Positions 1 through 11,103 are shown, counted from the stretch's first letter. The stretch: 64,000 nt of DNA from Marthasterias glacialis (GCA_911728455.2 OU452228.1:16196104-16260103), one strand, 5' to 3'. Numbers and translations are program-made. The notes: generated from the letters alone by a model not told the origin.

Positions 1-98
1 ATAGTGCATTATAACAACATTGGCGTTGGTAATTACCCCTCAATGATAGCTGGAGAACTGATTCATTGATGCTGGAATTCGATGAGCAGATGAGGGAC

Positions 99-485
99 TT
101 ACACATTCTCCTCCTCATCTGAGAACTCTGCCTCCAGAGCACGGTTAGGTCTCAATATGAATTCCTGATGACCACTTTCTTTAAGCTCGTCCAATGATGC
201 AAGGCAAACATCATGATCCAAGAGGCTGGAGGGTATGACGGAGCGTCGCTGGTCAAGACGGATCGAGCGACGGACTGGGGTCACTAGCTTCAGATGAGGA
301 TTTGCAGCTGGTATGCGGTCCCCAATTGCCTTCCTGATTCTGTCACAAAGAGAATAGCAAAGTTTTGGAGTGAAAATAAAAGGGTTTTTTTTTGTCGCAC
401 TTGAACTGGACATTTGAGCCACTGGATTTTTATTCCGACTCTCTTGTGGCTCAAATGTTTGATTTCCAATTTTGTCATGAAATTG
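99..485 (-). CDS. CKAP2-like terminal exon
   Basis: It carries LVTPVRRSIRLDQRRS, then DHDVCLASLDEL and FILRPNRALEAEF, matching the C-terminal order of CKAP2 (TPVRRSRRL ... DHYPCVSSLEQL ... RPNAAL). The stop is at 99-101. The 5' edge is uncertain: a TCTTTTAG acceptor at 487-486 keeps the frame open, but its phase does not match exon 7 directly. Confidence 0.75.
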   Translation of the reverse strand, partial: QFHDKIGNQTFEPQESRNKNPVAQMSSSSATKKNPFIFTPKLCYSLCDRIRKAIGDRIPAANPHLKLVTPVRRSIRLDQRRSVIPSSLLDHDVCLASLDELKESGHQEFILRPNRALEAEFSDEEENV

Positions 486-3400
486 CTAAAAGAGTAATTG
501 TATGAAGATCCCTATTCACATCCCAAAACTTGGCAGTTTCTTGTTTCATTTTGAACATTCCCTTTATGGATTTGTGGAGACAGTTTTTATTCTGACTAAG
601 AACAAAGTCTCTTCCCATGAGGAACAGGTGATAATCAAAGCGTAAGTTGGCATCGAAACGACACTTAAAGCCCGTCCCGTTTAGAAGTAGGAACCAAAAG
701 ATTTAGATTTCCAAGGAACAGTCGTTGGTCCTGAGGGGCAAACTCCACAGTTCCCAGTTCTGAGAATGAAACTCTGCTGTGTTGTGATACTACTTTTGTG
801 CACGTGTCCAGCGGTAACCATCTTAAGAGTACATGAGGTTAAAAACTAAATGTACAAGGTCACATTTTATTTTACGAATAAATTTTGCCAAAAGTGAAAG
901 CAGATACTCCAAAGTAGTTCAAAGAGTGGTTGAACCCGCTAGGAAAAGGACTCTCAGTTTCCGACATCAGGTAAAAATAGGGGAAAGTAATTTTGTTTGC
1001 GTTGTAGAGAAGCTTTATACCCAGGAAGTCAGTGGCCGTGTAGCGGCGACTGGCGTCCTACCAGAGTTAGTGCACACTATCAGACTATGATGATTTCTAC
1101 AGACTATAATGTTCATGATGAAAAGCTCTTGAGCAATGGCCTGAAAAAGATACCTTGGTTATTACAAAAGCATACTGCAGAAGCACCACAGATAATGTTT
1201 AAAATCATCGAACCAAGAAGGTACATTTTGGAAACAAAATTGGTCAATTAAAGGGTCGTGTCCGAACTAGCGCCTGAGGCTTGATCACCGTGATCGAAGC
1301 ATGACACCCATAGCAACATCCACAGCCACAGCTGCCAATTTGAACATGGCCTAAGACTGATACAGTTGGGTGTCCACAATTCAAAGCAGAGTTTCCAAAA
1401 AGTACCCCTTTGGCTAACATCACGCACGTGACTGAAAAACTGACCTGTCGAATAACGGCGTTGATTCAGTCAAGCAGTACTTCAAAACAGACGACTGCAG
1501 CAGCTGCTCTGACACAACAGGGCGTGGCTCTGGTGTCACCACTTCGTCAGTAGACAACGATGGCTGTTCTGGGGAGGCGCCAGTCTGGTCTTGGTGAGCC
1601 GGGATGATGGGATTCAAAAGCTTGATGACGTATTGCTGCAGAGAGTCTTTCACATCTTGCATTGGCTGTTTAAGGAAGTTGAGACGGATATTGTAACTGA
1701 GATGCTAAAATCCCAAAAGTATTGTAATAGACCTTTATCATGGTGCGGCCATCTTGATTTTCTCCCATTCAAACCAATGTAACCAAACCGAGGCTGGAAG
1801 GGCAAATAGTCTGGTTCCTTTTTGTACAATGAATTCTAGCATCTATTACTGTTATTGGATACAGAGAACATGACCAAGATGGTGGCAGCATGATAAAGGT
1901 CTTTTGTGTCCAGACTTAAAATCCAAACTGCATCGGGGGATATTGTACAAGGGACCTTGTATGATGTGAAACACACACACAAAGTTATGGCTATTGAAAC
2001 AAAGTGCCAGCTTGGCCCAACGCTGAGCAGGGTTTGTTTACTTTTGCATTACCCAACCCATCAAAATCAGGCAAAACACCATTTTGAGGCATCCCCATTT
2101 TTGATAAACTTGTAGAATTTCGTCTCAGACCCTGCACAGTGTTTGGAAAAAGAAGGGTTTACCTGTGCCTCTTTCTGGACCGCCCTCTCATAAATATTGA
2201 TGATCTGATTTGCCGTTTGTCCTTCACGTTGTGCTACTGTGATTCGGCAGAGCCAATACTTGGCACATCTGTGAATTGTTGGGACCTTGTCTACTAAACT
2301 GTCGAGCCAGTCTGATACATACACTGTTGGACAATCCTGTTGATTTGTACAAAAATAACAAACTTCAAGCGTAATTTAGGGGGTAATTCAAGGTCAGTTA
2401 TTACTTGGCAACTTAAAAATGAATCAAGTATAAATAAAGGATGAAGAGTGTTGGCATTTTACTGGTCTGTAAGTGTAACCAAAAACTTACTTTATTATGG
2501 CACTGGGACCAAGTTCACAAAACTATTAAACACAATTTGCTTTTAAGCAAAGTAAAGCCAAAATGATATTTAAATTAATGCGTACATTTAGTTGCAACAG
2601 AGTCCCTGCTACATTTTGCACAGCAAAGTACATAGAGTTTGCTAAAGCAACCTCTTCTGTGGGACAGTACTGTATATTTGGACCCCCAGTGCAGATAGAA
2701 TAATCACAGGGCTGTTTGGCAGATACCAAATTTCATACCTATGCTGAGCAGGGAACTCTGCTTATCAAAGTTACTTGTTCAGGAGTTATAGTCATGATAG
2801 TCAGGGATCAGTGACATACAGTGAAAATGGCACATTGGCTGAATAAATAAAACTGTGCTAAGCAGAATTGTGTGCATTTAAGCAGCTGTATAAATTGACC
2901 AAAGATGTTGACTCACTGACTGCAGTAGTAAGAAACACTCATCCAGTGTGGCATTTAAAGCAGTGGTAACTTCATCCTGGTTGAACTCTGATGGTCCAAG
3001 ATCAAGCTGCCACAGTGACGGGGTACCTGTGTTGGCTGATTTAGCTGCTCGTTGACTGGCTATCTTACGTCTCCTAACGTCAGCAGGTGTCTTCTTGAAG
3101 CTGAGAAGGTGGCTGTACCTGGATGGAGTCTTTCCTTTAGCTGCCAGCCAGTTCTCCAATCTTTGTCTGTGCCAGAAATCACAATTGTAAAGGGTTTTAG
3201 ATTGAATAGATTTTTCTTTTTAAAAATAAATAAACAAATAAATCACCCAACACAAGCCAATTGGAACTGGAACAGATGGGCCTTTAGAACACTGTAAATG
3301 GATGAAAAAATGTGGCAAAGTGTATACCGTGTGTATCAGAGTGAATGATTTTTGGCCGAGGCAAGTGCAAGCCAAATACAAGGTTGGGACTGTACAAACG

Positions 3401-6400
3401 CTTTGTTTTGGAGTTAAATATAGCTTAAAGCTTGAAGGCCCGAATGAATATGTTTAAGTTGTTTGACGCTGCCGCATTATCATTGACATGTGTTAGGTAT
3501 TTCAAAGATAAATGCACACGATTTCACATTTATGATAAATCGCCCAGTACATGTATCATTTTTCATTAACTTAGCATCAAACTGGTGTTCTAATCCGGCT
3601 TTGCTTGGAACATTTCAAGTCACCAGAAGAAGTTAGCTTGTTGTTTCTTGCATTTAAGCCCTTTTCATTCAGAGAAAAACACATAGATTCCTTGTGTCAA
3701 ATTTTGAGATTACACTATTAGCAAAAATGCTGATATCGCATTGGGCAGTGTGAAAGAAGAGGGGATTTGAACCGTGTTGAAATTTTATGAAGTCAACATG
3801 GATTGAACCGTGTAGCTTTGGGCACGGATTGAAGCTAAATAGTGTAAAAAGGCCAATGTTTGTGAAAAATTTGTGAGGAATGTAAGACATGTGAAATATG
3901 ACTGTCCTTTCACATGAAGCTCATTTATTGTGTAATATTTTCCCAGTTCTTTTTTTGTATGTGAAAAGTAAGTAAGGAATGCTAAAATGGGCATTAAGAG
4001 TCTTTTTAATAATGGCTTATTTCACTCATACCTCATATCCACACTCTTGTCTTGCCATGGCTGTTTGGGTGTTGATAACCCAGCACCCTGAGTTTCTCCA
4101 TCCGTCTTGGTTGATGCTTTCAGAAGTTTCTGCAGCCTCGGGCTACATCTTGACGGTGGTGTTGTTCTGATAAAGCTCACAGCCTTACGTTTTCTGGACA
4201 TGCTGGAGTGCTCTCGTTCTATGGTGCCGCTTGACTCGGCTGACACGGCGTCCCTCTTTTCTTCTTTCATCCTCATGCCTGGCGCACAAGTGAGAGGTGA
4301 TCTGTTATCAATGTCCAAACCCCAACCATGATCTTGTGAGACGTTAGTCATCCGTCCTTGTTGACCGTCGTGTGCCTTGGATCCGTGTATGTCTCTCCTG
4401 TAAGCTCTACTTTTGAGAGATGACGTCGGAGTTTTGAACAAGTGCTTTATGGGCGTAGGAAAGGATGGCTTGCAAGAGCTCTGTGAAAGATCAGTGCAGT
4501 TTGATTGCCAATTAGGTTGTGTAGTCTTTGCTGCAGGTGTGATGTGCGTATGCATTTTGGAGGAAGAAACGCTCTTCACTGCAGAAGACGGCAACCCAGT
4601 TGAGGATTTGTTCACTTTCTTCGCAGACTGTTGCTTGTGAGATCTCCAAAGTTCCAGCTTTTCCCTTGGAAAAACAAAAAATACTGATAAATAAATCAAG
4701 GCAACAATGTACGTACGCACATGTACATGTTCCGGCGATACAGGACAGAGAATATTTCAAATATTTTTTTTATTTTTATGTACCTCATGGACATTTCTGG
4801 GGTTGTTTTTTTAGCTGGCTCCCGGACTGATGATTTCAAGTCAAGCCTGGCATCTTTAATGGCCTTGGGTGTTCCGGGAGTACATGTAGCTGCATGTGAC
4901 GAATCCTGCCGTTTGTTCACACTAAAAGAATTTTAAATAAATAAACATTTCAAAAATGTATATTTCCTTTATTGCTGACAATCAGTCCTCCTCAGATGAC
5001 ATTCACTTTAATGTATTTCCCCAAGTCAATAAGTTTATTTATTTATTTATTTTTTGAGCTGTTCCAGAAATGAGCTGATTAACAAGACAAAAGTGCATGT
5101 TATAGGCCTATGTGTTATCAGCTTTTGGTTAAAACTAGTGACACCTGTTCCACAATCAGGACCAATCTTCAGACTATCATCAACACTCTATGAGCTTTTT
5201 GAAATGTCACCATGTTTAACACTGTCATTAATTTGCAGAGTCTGTTTACTAATAATAATAACATTATTGCCCGAACACCTAAAACAAACCCCCCAAAAAA
5301 ACAAAACACTAAAAACTAAGGGGAGAAGATACCTAATAGGCTACAGGTTAATGGCATACAAATATAAAAGTATCTTTTTTATCGGGGGGGGGGGGGGGGG
5401 GTGGAGGGGGAAGCTTGGATTTGGTTCTGTTTCTCCCTTTAATTTAAAAACATTGGCAAACGCCACTATGTTTACATCTTTATCTGTCCATTTTGCATTT
5501 TGTTTGCATTGTTTTTGTCTACACATCAACCAGGGTTTGCCCCCCTGAATCGTGAGCAGAGCTGAAGAATAGGTGAATTCCTGAGGTAAACAAGAACAAT
5601 TATTTTGATGAAGATCATTACCTCGCAGTCACAGACTGGTTCTCTCTCCTTGAAGACATGGAAGGGTCTTTAATTTTAGCTACAGATTGGGATCTTCTTT
5701 CTTTCAATGGTGCTCTTTTTCCCTGGTTCATTTGAGTTTCTGTTCGCTGCATGTTGACAGATCTTGAAGTTTTTTCAGCCCTCTTTGATTTCCATTTTGC
5801 AAGCCTCTCCAGCATAATATCTAGATTGAAATGTTTTTATAAAAAAATGAATGGTTAGAAAAGTTAAATTATATGTAAATATTATCCACCTATCTAACCT
5901 ATGCAAAACCTTGAGGCCATGAGAATGAAAGTTATAGATTTGCGTCCACTGCCCGCATGTCCTGAAGCTGCCACGCCAAAATGATTATTTCCAAAATTTT
6001 CATTATTTGTAAGAAAAAGAAGCTAAATCACACAAATTAGACCTCCAAACTTCTTAACAAATGTCAACGCCAAATACAATGCATTTCTATGCATCCCCGG
6101 TACTTCCTACCCCGTCTATTAAGCGATAATCCAGTCTCCAGCCGCGCTAGACGATTATACAACGATTGCAGCGCGGACTCATCCTGCATGACATCTTGAG
6201 TCTCGCAACCAGACACTTGCCTTTGCATACTGCAATGTACAGATCCTTGCTGGACATACGTAGAAGCTTGGAGAATGCATGAGAGTAGTGTTTTCATGTG
6301 TTGAATGACTTGATTGGCTGTTGTGTTTACGCAGGCTTGGCACGGGCCAATCAGATACATCGTTTCTGCACTGTACATTCTGCACTGGTGGCTCGATTCT

Positions 6401-7067
6401 GTTTCGACTCATGTTAATGTTATTTCTTCGTACGGTAGGTCATCTTTATCTTAATTTTTTCCCGTCGGTTTTGATTGTAATGGCTAAAAAAATAATGAAT
6501 AATGAAAAAATGCCTCTTGGTGTTTTTGAAAATTTTCGGACGCAAATCTATAACTTTCATTCTCATGGATGGCCTAAAAAGTTAAATCATAGGCCTAGGC
6601 CTACATCAAAAATAATAAAAACATTGTAAAACACAACAATTAGGTTTATTACTTTACTTAATAGAAGTTTAGGTCTACAACTTTTTACAAGCTGTTTCTT
6701 GAGGCTTACAATTACATCAGGCTGTACAGGCTTACATCATGAGGCTGTGCATCATGACATTGTACATGTTTGTACATCATGACATTGTACATGTTTTACA
6801 GGACAAGGGGGACAATTTTTTCAGAGAAGTATCCCTGTTCCACCATTCATGTCTGACCATCTTCATTAAGACATTAGCATTGTCTGTCTATCAATCAGTC
6901 ACAGTCACAGTTCACACGCACAAACAATCAGCTGAAGTGTCCTTGACCATGGAGGAAGGAAAATAGAAAATGCCCAAGTACGTACCGTTTTCCATCATGC
7001 CGGGTCTGTCATTGGGTTTTCTTTTGCGATAGTTTGCGTGTTGAACATCTGCCGAAACGGAAGCCAT
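99..7067 (-). CDS. CKAP2/CKAP2L-like mitotic spindle protein (multi-exon gene)
   Basis: Members of this family bind and nucleate microtubules on the mitotic spindle. Exons in gene order: 7067-6986, 5820-5622, 4921-4784, 4664-4032, 3166-2917, 2336-2163, 1665-1445, then a last exon up to about 485 ending at the stop (99-101). All junctions down to 1445 agree in phase (1,2,2,2,0,0). The family signatures I recognise are QRLENWLAAKGKTPSRY, then a helical stretch ending in YWLCRITVAQREG...IINIYERAVQKEAQPMQDV, and LVTPVRRSIRL followed by RPNRAL near the C-terminus, in the same order as vertebrate CKAP2. The middle (exon 4, about 210 residues) is basic, Ser/Thr-rich and low in conservation, as in the family. 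The exon 7 donor is phase 2 but the last exon reads in phase 0 from the acceptor at 485, so a small exon is missing; 773-695 fits the phase but is weakly supported. Expected length is about 720 residues. The family call is strong; the choice between CKAP2 and CKAP2L is not resolved. Confidence 0.85.
695..773 (-). CDS. Tentative CKAP2-like exon 8
   Basis: This is the only nearby stretch I found that enters in phase 2 and leaves in phase 0, as needed to join exon 7 to the last exon. It would encode 26 codons including VEFAPQDQRLFLGNL. The donor (GTTCCT) is weak and I see no family match. Confidence 0.22.
1445..1665 (-). CDS. CKAP2-like exon 7
   Basis: It begins PMQDVKDSLQQYVIKLL in phase 0, continuing the QPIEEMRHTIVDIL-like helix of the family, then becomes acidic and proline-rich. 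It ends in phase 2 at a GTCAGT donor. Confidence 0.75.
2163..2336 (-). CDS. CKAP2-like exon 6
   Basis: It starts DCPTVYVSDWLDSL after a CAACAG acceptor. The DCP matches the (G)CPS motif that follows LDEC in vertebrate CKAP2, which decides this acceptor over the one 13 bases downstream. It continues KYWLCRITVAQREG...IYERAVQKEAQ to a GTAAAC donor, phase 0. Confidence 0.85.
2917..3166 (-). CDS. CKAP2-like exon 5 (start of conserved C-terminal domain)
   Basis: It opens with RLENWLAAKGKTPSRY, the clearest CKAP2-family signature, and ends LDECFLLLQS at a consensus GTGAGT donor (2916) in phase 0. A run-on reading past the donor reaches a stop near 2878. Confidence 0.85.
4032..4664 (-). CDS. CKAP2-like exon 4 (large linker exon)
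   Basis: 633 nt, open throughout, bounded by a TTCCAAG acceptor and a GTATGAG donor, phase 2 to 2. It encodes about 211 basic, Ser/Thr/Pro-rich residues with several Ser-Pro or Thr-Pro pairs, consistent with a disordered, cell-cycle-phosphorylated middle region. Confidence 0.8.
4784..4921 (-). CDS. CKAP2-like exon 3
   Basis: 138 nt between a TTTTAG acceptor and a GTACAT donor, phase 2 on both sides. It encodes a basic, threonine/proline-containing linker (starts VNKRQDSSHAATCTPGTPKA) with no recognisable domain. Confidence 0.65.
5622..5820 (-). CDS. CKAP2-like exon 2
   Basis: It follows a CTAG acceptor and ends at a GTAATG donor in phase 2. It encodes MLERLAKWKSKRAEK and a Lys/Arg/Ser-rich tail; the start resembles the N-terminal ERQRKLQEYLAAKGK-like helix of CKAP2L. 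Confidence 0.7.
5895..6605. mobile_element. Inverted-repeat element in CKAP2-like intron 1
   Basis: GGCCATGAGAATGAAAGTTA and the following bases up to about 5947 recur as the reverse complement at 6538-6574, with imperfect extension outward on both sides. The roughly 0.7-kb element has no transposase reading frame. An open stretch on the minus strand at 6064-6378 is not assignable to any family. Confidence 0.6.
6986..7067 (-). CDS. CKAP2-like exon 1 (start codon)
   Basis: ATG at 7067-7065 opens a 27-codon stretch (MASVSADVQHANYRKRKPND...) ending in phase 1 at a GTACGT donor. The single leftover G combines with AT at 5820 to give Asp in frame with exon 2, which supports this start. Confidence 0.7.
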
Positions 7068-7132
7068 CTTATTTTCAGTTTAGCTGGTGTGTCTGTGTGT
7101 GTCGTTAAATTTGGTGGATTATTGTACGGCGA

Positions 7133-7272
7133 CCAATCACAAGCAACTGAAGATTGATGGTTGGTCAATAGGTGGCGCCCTTGATTTATTTATCCCAGAG
7201 CCGTATATTGGGAGAGTTGCGACAACTTGCGATTAGAAGCCATTTTCGGTCCAACGCGAAACGCGCGCGAAA
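7133..7272 (-). promoter_or_regulatory. CKAP2-like proximal promoter elements
   Basis: About 70 bases upstream of the start codon is a CCAAT box (7133-7137, ATTGG in gene orientation), and about 200 bases upstream is an E2F-like TTTCGCGCG (7264-7272). CCAAT plus E2F-type sites are common before genes expressed in G2/M, which would fit a spindle protein. No TATA box is seen. Confidence 0.35.
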
Positions 7273-9467
7273 CGTGCTCACACAGTAGTACCAGACTATT
7301 GAAACTATCATGAGTTTTGAGCATGAAAAAGATCGTCCGATACGAACCAGTGTGTGGCACAGATTAGTTTGTAGTTTAGATTTAGAAAATCCATACATTT
7401 TGTTTTACTTTTAGTTTAAAGAAATACTACTTTAACTTAGTCTTGAGCAGATCAGCCGGGAAAAAAGTCCCGTGATTCACGTTCGTACATGCACATGAAA
7501 AGTTCGACACTGAGACAGCACTAACGTTAATCGTTATGCCTAGTACTATACTGTAGATGGTGTAAGTTGTTCGTTCTTGCTCCTCCGATGCATCATGTTT
7601 ATTGTTTAGACAGAAACGTTAACATCAATTCAACATTTCTTTTGTGCACACATTTTACCAATTGAATAGCTTACGCATTGTTCATGTTCATCATTTGTAC
7701 AGGGGCAAAATAGAAAGACAAATTTAGTTACATTAATTATGCAAGGCAAGACAATGTTTTTATTGAAAAAGACATTACAATTTACAATACAATTACAAGC
7801 ATGACGAGGAAGTGGGTTGCTTCATGAGTGTTCTGCCTTCACCTCAACGGGGTCCTTTCTCTATGATAGGACTAACCAAAGCCAAACTGCAACTTGTACA
7901 CGTACTGTAGTCAGGTAGTAGTACAACTACAGCTGTGTTTTAAAAACATACTCTTATACTAGTCTTAGCTCTATGACTATGATTAGTCTTAAATAATAAT
8001 AATACTTCAGTCATGTTAGCTGGATCAAGTTTATGAAATTCTCGTTGACTTGTATTTAGATTCTATTTGTTTCCCTGCAAGTGTAAAGGGGAAAAAGCAT
8101 CACCAGAGCAGCAAGTGGACATAGCTGTGTAAGAAATAAGTTCCTTCGGACCTTCCCCTCCCAGCCCCAACCCGCATGTCAAGAGGCTTTTTGTAATAAG
8201 TCACAAGTAAAAGCAGTAAATATGTACAATACCAGGGCTCAAAATTTACACTGTGCCCCTGCCCCCCAAATGAGATCGAAAAAATGCAAAAATGAATGGT
8301 ACGATATTAAATAGGCGGCCCTCCCCACCCAAAAAAATAAAATAATAATAATAACAATAATAATAATTCAAGTACACGCTAATCCTCCAATAAGATCTGT
8401 AGAATAGGAGTGTGATATAAACCATTTTCTTCCAGTACGCGCTAATCCTCCAATCAGATTGCTCAATGGGAGTGTGATAATAAACCATACTATACTCCCA
8501 GTAGCAGTAGTCTATATTGCACCCTGCATATTTAGAGTATTATGCGACATGCTCCGTATACTGTTCTTCATCAAATAACGCTCTAAACTCTTAAACTTTG
8601 CGTGTGTCATTTGTATTGTATGTTTTCAACAGGCAGTATGAAGTTGACTGGGATATGGGACGCAGAAGCGCTATATTTTCCCGTATTCCACTCACGCTAG
8701 TGTGATAACAAAACAAAAAATAAAAAAGTAAAATAATTTTTTTTTTTTTTTTTAAATGGATAGAATAAAATTAGGAATAATGTCTTTGACCCCCCCTTGC
8801 CTCCCCCCCAATGAAAATGTCTGGTGCACTGGCTTCAGGCCTGAGGTCAGTAAATTTAGTGTCTAGACCAGCAGTCTTGTTTTTCAATAGAATACTAATA
8901 CCTCACTGTGTATCTTAAAAAACATAGGACAAATGATGTTCAAATGTTGACTTTGAAGCCGATAAATAATTTCAATTCTATTAGGCATCCAATGGTACTT
9001 ATACCCAAAAGACAAATGAGATAAATCTTCTAAGAGTGCTTGTTCAAAAGTAGTCAGTTTACATATTAAACTGTTTTGAAGATTGTGGTCTTGTAAATAA
9101 AATTCTGGTTCAGTAAATGTTTTGTGGATTTTCCCACCAAACTCAAGCCCTGATTACATACATGAGGTGTACATCATACAGCAGTTTATCCCCTTGCAAA
9201 TGTAGTGTTTAACTACGAGTCACAAGCCTTTTGGTAAAAGTACATCATGCCCTAATTGATGAATGAGAAATATAAACAGATAATTATGATGTCATTGTAA
9301 ACTCACAAATCCTGAACTAAGCACCAGTGGAATCAAACCACTCACATCAGCTCTCATGGTAGTAGTACAACAAAATTGCTACAATACCAAGAGAACCGTG
9401 TGTCAATCTGAAGTGCTTTGTATTAGTTACAAAACAGTGAGTTACAAATCAATTTGAAAACATACGT
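7273..9467. other. Gene-poor stretch between CKAP2-like and THAP genes
   Basis: I see no convincing coding exon on either strand. It holds A/T-rich tracts (an AATAAT-type microsatellite around 8335-8370, a T-run around 8738-8755) and a two-copy tandem repeat described separately. Extra 3' exons of the THAP gene could lie here but none was recognised. Confidence 0.5.
8371..8496. repeat. Two-copy 63-bp tandem repeat
   Basis: AGTACACGCTAATCCTCCAA at 8371 recurs as AGTACGCGCTAATCCTCCAA at 8434, each followed by GGAGTGTGATA and AAACCAT. Confidence 0.7.
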
Positions 9468-9734
9468 TTATATGAACACTTTGTTTTCGCTAATTACTTC
9501 TTTATATTTACAATTTTCAGTGGATGAGCATTGTGCTGCTGCAGAGTATGTATGCTCAGCTAATGGTGATACTCCAACTTTCCTCTTGCATGACATGGTG
9601 GGCTTCTGACATCTATTTTTGGGTGACTTCCTCGGTTTGCAAACTTTACGGTGAAGAAATATGGTTGGGACAGCACTGAACCTTAACTTTCTGTCAGTTC
9701 GCTGAGATTCAAATTGTTTCTTGTCAAAGTGTTC
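9468..9734 (-). CDS. THAP gene exon 2
   Basis: 267 nt open to TAA at 9468-9470, preceded by a pyrimidine-rich TACTTTTTAG acceptor. It has the C-terminal half of the THAP domain (EHF...FE...RKLRFSAVPTIF) and a basic 55-residue tail. Confidence 0.75.
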   Translation of the reverse strand, partial: EHFDKKQFESQRTDRKLRFSAVPTIFLHRKVCKPRKSPKNRCQKPTMSCKRKVGVSPLAEHTYSAAAQCSSTENCKYKEVISENKVFI

Positions 9735-10884
9735 CTAAAAAGTAAACGGTACATAAAAATGCAACCACCTAGTTAATTTTATGGAGTAAAAATATGGTTC
9801 AATAATAGGTTTTTTAAACTTTTCTAAGTAATCAAAAGGTAGTCCAAGAATACCCTGAGACAGGATGGTGATGGCTACAATTAACAATGCATGTACAAAT
9901 CAGAATACTTCCATTTAATCTCAGTTGCCTTTGTATCTTTTTAGGTTGTCAACAATTCAACTCTTTTTTTAATAAAGTAGGCCCCCCTAAGTGCAATAAT
10001 GTTAACACTGATAAAGACCAATATTTTTTGTATACAATGAATATATAGAAAAAGAACGGATCAAATTGACCAAGTTTAATTCTAGCTGGATTAATATGTA
10101 TACCCGGTAGCTGTACTCAGTCTTAGTCACATAACTTAGACATAAGAACAGATTAAGGCTAGGCTACATAAATGACTGGCGATCGGACAGACCATGTGTT
10201 AAAATTCATTCTTAATTTCTTTTTAATATTTTTTTCTCCAACATTTTACATGTGTCCAATAGAAAGGGTACATTTATTTTTTTTGAAAAGGTCAAAACAG
10301 TTTGCCCATCAAAAACCCTTGTTACTTGTACTCTCTATTGTACTACAACTTGCTCTATGGTACTACAATAGTACAAGTAACAAATAACTACATGTACATT
10401 GACATTGCAATTATCGATGATACTTTCTTTAGTATTTCAAATTGCTAGTTGCGATGATCGTAACCCTCCATTCTATGTCATGTGTCATGATCCTCCGTCC
10501 GACGGTCCGGTCTCGTCTCCGACCGTCGGGAGGACTGAGGGTTACGATCATCGCAACTATTCAAATTGCATGCTTTATTGTATTCCAACAATCATAAAAA
10601 ACACCCGGATACTAATAGTACAAAGTAGGCAAGTAGTATTTTGGAGGTAGGTCGGCATAGTCTGATATAAATTCGACACGATCAACCGAGTAACTTCGCT
10701 GAAGGATTGTTTTTCTATAGCTTACCTCAGCTCAACAAAGGCATGAATTTGAGTTAGGATGCCAGTCGCGCCGCTTCACCTTCACTTCCCAAGCTTTTCT
10801 CCTCACTTTATCTCTTGGGAACCGATAAAATCTCAGGCCAGTTCCTGACCTATTAGTGCAACCCCAAGCACTACACCCTGTCAT
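9468..10884 (-). CDS. THAP-domain zinc-finger protein (two exons, in-frame TGA)
   Basis: THAP domains are C2CH zinc fingers that bind DNA and derive from P-element-type transposases. Exon 1 (10884-10726) encodes MTGCSAWGCTNRSG, LRFYRFPRDKVRRKAW and RDWHP; exon 2 (9734-9468) opens EHFDKKQFE and contains LRFSAVPTIF, the AVPxxF hallmark. First zinc pair C4-x4-C9; the later Cys and the His of EHF complete the finger. Both splice sites are consensus (GTAAGC donor, TACTTTTTAG acceptor) and phase 0. Codon 51 (10734-10732), three codons before the donor, is TGA, and the spacing between the last Cys and the His is about two residues longer than the usual C-x2-H. The tail after the domain is Lys/Arg-rich and ends at 9468. 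It could be a decayed gene, a sequencing error, or a gene with a different exon 1 boundary. Predicted length about 141 residues. Confidence 0.65.
10446..10559. mobile_element. 114-bp MITE with 23-bp perfect TIRs and 10-bp target duplication
   Basis: TAGTTGCGATGATCGTAACC at the left end is exactly mirrored at 10537-10559. TTCAAATTGC directly abuts both ends (10436-10445 and 10560-10569). A 9-10 bp duplication is typical of Mutator-like elements. A second small palindrome (GACGGTC...GACCGTC) sits in the centre. Confidence 0.85.
10726..10884 (-). CDS. THAP gene exon 1
   Basis: ATG at 10884, 53 codons to a GTAAGC donor. It has the N-terminal half of the THAP domain with C-x4-C, the FYRFP motif and the conserved tryptophans at residues 32 and 41. 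Codon 51 is a stop. Confidence 0.65.
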
Positions 10885-11025
10885 TTTGCTGGACCCTGCT
10901 CTCCCCTCTCTCTGAGTCTTTGGCCACTGGTTGCGATCGTCAGATGTTACAAATTACAAATTGTATTGTATTTGTACACACTCAAATGTACCGCCGAGTT
11001 TCCGCATCTGTTTTTTGGACCGAAA

Positions 11026-11103
11026 ATGGCGTCCAGCAACCACGTGACCAAAAAAACTGGTCCCTCTATGTCGCAACTCTCCCAATATACGGCTCTGATT
11101 TAT
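11026..11103. repeat. Inverted partner of 7187-7253
   Basis: GTCGCAACTCTCCCAATATA and GGACCGAAAATGGC here are reverse complements of blocks at 7187-7253 near the CKAP2-like start. Each copy lies 120-220 bases upstream of a minus-strand start codon. Confidence 0.75.

Noticed and set aside
2911..2924. Alternative donor A|GTCAAC for CKAP2-like exon 5 with acceptor at 2324
   Set aside because: The GTGAGT donor at 2916 with the acceptor at 2337 gives the conserved DCP motif and consensus sites.
5054..5548. 164-residue plus-strand open frame inside a CKAP2-like intron
   Set aside because: It runs through low-complexity A- and G-runs, has no recognisable motif and opposes the gene.
6064..6412. Two minus-strand frames of 104 and 77 residues in CKAP2-like intron 1
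   Set aside because: They lie inside an inverted-repeat element and have no family match, although part (LQSLYNRLARLE) looks helical.
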